Shown here: one piece after another, positions 61,501 to 64,000 of the stretch
How positions within the stretch are numbered: the stretch's first letter is position 1
Layout of the letters: every line of letters begins with the position of its first letter
Assembly (NCBI GenBank): GCA_020746105.1
Contig: CM036621.1
Location: forward strand, 50,564,264-50,628,263
Length of the DNA stretch: 64,000 nt
Direction of reading: 5' to 3'
Origin: Trogon surrucura
Taxonomy: Eukaryota; Chordata; Aves; Trogoniformes; Trogonidae
The notes under the pieces: model-generated
The model's input: the letters and a program-made list of their open reading frames with translations, nothing else
The model's database searches: none
Told to the model about the DNA's origin: nothing
Program-made: the position numbers and the translations under genes

Positions 61501-64000
61501 AACCACAGCAGACAGCACTATCTTGCCTCTCTTCCCTGTCCTCAGTCTCTACCGTACTGCTTCTGAACGCAGGAGGCAAAATAGAGAGGTGCGGACACTT
61601 AAAACAAGGATTATAAATGTACCCCACAAAATGTAAGGCCTAAAATTAAATTCACAGCTGCACACTGTGAAAACAATCCTGGGTCTTTATTTGCAGGAGT
61701 GATGGCTTCATGCATTTGTAGTAAGAAAAGAGCTTCTACACACTGATGTGATTGCAAAATAATACTAGAAGTAGTACTAACCCTCCCTCGTCATGCTTAT
61801 CTTACTATGCTTTCCTCAAGTGCCTTACACCACTACAGGAATCTGGAGGTAAAAAGAAAACAGCTTGTATTGCTCCCTGCATGTGTCAGGGCCACTGCTG
61901 ACCTCCTTAACACTGTTGTGCCGTATCAGCATGAACTAAGCACTGAGTTTTGGAAAGGCAGCATTAGAATAAGCTCCGGATAGGCGAGTATTAATTTTTT
62001 TAATTGTAGTTTGGTGTCTTTTTATTCTCTGGTTAAAACTAGGCCTGCCTCATGCACTGGCCGTTTTATGCCATGGTTCATTTTGCGTTTGGATTTACAG
62101 CCCTTTGCCTTGTGCAGAGGCATCCGACAGACAATTGCTGTGCAGCAGCGTGCCTTGTCAGTTCTCTGGTACTAAAAGCACGAGCTCATCTGCATGTTTT
62201 CTGCAGATTTTTCTTCCACCTTTTCCTTTTTTCTGAGGACCTCAGTACTCCTATCTCCATATTAAGGATGTACAAGTGATGTTTTGGGGGAACGTGATGA
62301 TCCGTTGTGTTCCTGCCAGTTGCGGGCGCACAGGAGAGCACCTGTGGTGTTGCTGTAGGTGGTGGCAGACATGCAGGACCTGGAGCAGTCACCCTGCTCC
62401 TTGACATGCCAGCCACCGCCGCCTGCCGAGGGGTTGAGGGACACAGTCCTATGCAGCTGCGTTTGTGTTCTCCAAAGGGGTCACTCCCCCTAGGGTTGTC
62501 ACTGCACTGCCTGTGCCAGTTTCAGTCTAAATCAGCCAAGCTGGCCAGAACAGTTCAGAGAGATGGTGGTTACTGTTCCTCTCACCCCAGAGAAATCCAG
62601 GAGCATTTGTGTGAGTCACTGAGGTGTGACAAGTGCCTGAGGGGCAAGCCGGAGGTCGGCGGGCACAACCGCGGCCTGGAGGGAAGCATGTGAAAAGGCC
62701 CGAGCTGGTACGGGGGGAAGTGTGCCCCGCTCCTGGTGCACATGGGAAGCTGGATGCCTCTCTGCCAGAGTGGGAGAATAATAAAGACAGCTGTGCTCTC
62801 AGTTTGCAAAGCTGAGGACGGTTGCTTGGAGCTCATTCCTTTGCCACATCTCATTTCCTTTAGCCTGTAATAATCTGTGTTAGCATTACCTGTTACTCCT
62901 CCTGTGTTTTCACTCCACAAATGCTGCAAGTGAAGTACAAAGCCCATTTAAGTTTTGTGCCCTGAAGAATATGTCATATTGTTTTCTTTTTATGGGCTGA
63001 AATAAATGCGTCAAGAGAGTTAGCAGAGGGCCAGGTTCACTACCCTGACTCTGTCTGGAAGTCATTTTAGCAGAGCAAGCTAAGCATCACTGGCTCTGAA
63101 AGGGGGGACGGAAAGAAAAGTTTTTGGAAGGAAAGCTGAGGTTTCTACAACCAGGGGCAGGGCAGGGAAGGAGGAGGACATCCCTGATGCAGGTAATGAG
63201 TGGAGATTATAAGTAAGATGGGAGAAGGAGGGGGCCACTGGAATAGCAAGGTCTGCTGGAAAGCTTTAGAGCTCCTGGGTGCTGCCCTCTACCGTAGAAA
63301 CCCGCCCTGGGCTGGAGCTGTGGCAGGTCTCTCCCTTCTGAACACAGGCTCTGCAAATCTGAATGTGTAATTTTTGTGTGTGCCATCTAAATAACAGCTC
63401 TGTTGGGTGAAGTACAGAAATAATTTCCCAGGCCAGCTGGTAGGAAATCATGGTTATAAGTCTATCAGGGAATTACAGTTTAATCACAGTCTGTAGTAGA
63501 AAGACTGCACTACAGTTTAGTATTTTATATGAAAGCCTGCTATTGAAAAAATGTTACCCCCCACTTCAATAGATCTTTGCCGCCAACCAAAAGCAGTTTC
63601 AGCTCTGTTTAGCTGGCAGAGTTCATTGTTGACAGACTAAGAACTGGAATTAAAATGTGTGACAGTGCATTAAAGAAACACACTAAGGGGGATTTAAAGT
63701 GCAGTCAAAGAGCGGCAGACAGAGGGGCGGGAGAGAGGAGAGCGGGCAGCGCAGCAGCTGAATGGCTTGTCGGGGTGTGTGGGTGGCAGTGGCAGAGAAG
63801 AGGTGAAGGGATCACACTTTTTTCCCTTTGGAAAAAAATGTTTTCTAAGCAGCTAGCAAACATTGATGGCATTCTCCTGCCAGCCAGCCAGAAAATACCT
63901 TCAGCGAAGGAAGGGGCAGAGCAGCTCGGGTGGGTCTCACAAGCCCTGTGAGAACTGGCAGCTCTTTTTGTTTGCCTAATAGCTAAAGTGGTTACTTCTG
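55561..64000. other. Intronic sequence, no recognised gene
   Basis: Two locally GC-richer patches (about 55840-55970 and 62300-62760) and otherwise ordinary intron. A possible MIR remnant at 60510 is listed separately. The frame at 60779 begins MYLEPRLKTELALVHTG, which looks slightly like the next ERBB4 exon but is not it. The next exon must lie beyond 64000. Confidence 0.55.
60510..60645 (+). mobile_element. Possible MIR-type SINE remnant
   Basis: GTAAGAGCACCAGATTGAGA, ATTAACTCGTGGACTTTCTG and TCTCCTCTGTGGAATGTTGG are in the order of the MIR consensus (AAGAGCACGGACTCTGGAG...TAGCTGTGTGACCTTGGGC...CTCATCTGTAAAATGGGG). Highly diverged; a weak call. Confidence 0.3.

Overview
This window is vertebrate genomic DNA, almost certainly avian, and nearly all of it is intron. 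The organism call rests on interspersed repeats. At least five chicken-repeat-1 (CR1) LINE fragments carry the typical CR1 3' end (GATGATCT...GAGGTCCCTTCC followed by copies of the octamer ATTCTGTG), and one of them keeps a readable piece of the CR1 reverse-transcriptase C-terminus. There is no operon structure, no bacterial-type gene spacing and no CRISPR array. The order of bird cannot be told from the sequence.

One coding exon can be recognised: 20695-20880 on the + strand, 186 bp, phase 0/0, with a clean AG acceptor and a GTATGT donor. Its 62 residues are the ERBB4 (HER4) tyrosine-kinase segment that corresponds to EGFR exon 20: the end of the alpha-C helix, the Thr gatekeeper, the hinge QLMP, the solvent-front Cys, and helices alpha-D and alpha-E up to [10 protein letters not shown]. 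Bases 1-20694 are therefore read as the upstream intron (called intron 19 here, by analogy with EGFR numbering) and 20881-64000 as part of the downstream intron (intron 20). I did not find the exon before it (ending ...VEFMD in the family) or the exon after it (GMMYLEERRLVHRDLAARN). This fits the very large introns of ERBB4 in amniotes.

Layout. 1-20694: upstream intron, with a CR1 fragment (2765-3411), several old amniote repeat remnants, a GC/CpG-rich island next to a perfect hairpin (about 10986-11480), a possible MIR-type SINE remnant and a second CR1 tail (19803-19938). 20695-20880: ERBB4 exon. 20881-64000: downstream intron, with an exceptional (TTTC)n polypyrimidine tract of about 890 bp (28232-29126), two GATA-type perfect palindromes (27138-27151 and 53833-53848), a high-complexity block holding a consensus PBX/MEIS decamer (about 49030-49620), CR1 tails at 41617 and 43150 and an antisense CR1 fragment (54403-54892).

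Most open reading frames in the window are chance frames, repeat-derived frames, or frames kept open by base composition (the GC-rich island and the TTTC tract, which has no stop codon in any frame). I see no second protein-coding gene, no RNA gene and no convincing new multi-gene system. The points most worth checking are the TTTC tract, the GC-rich island with its hairpin, the repeated GATA palindrome and the PBX/MEIS block as possible intronic regulatory elements of ERBB4.
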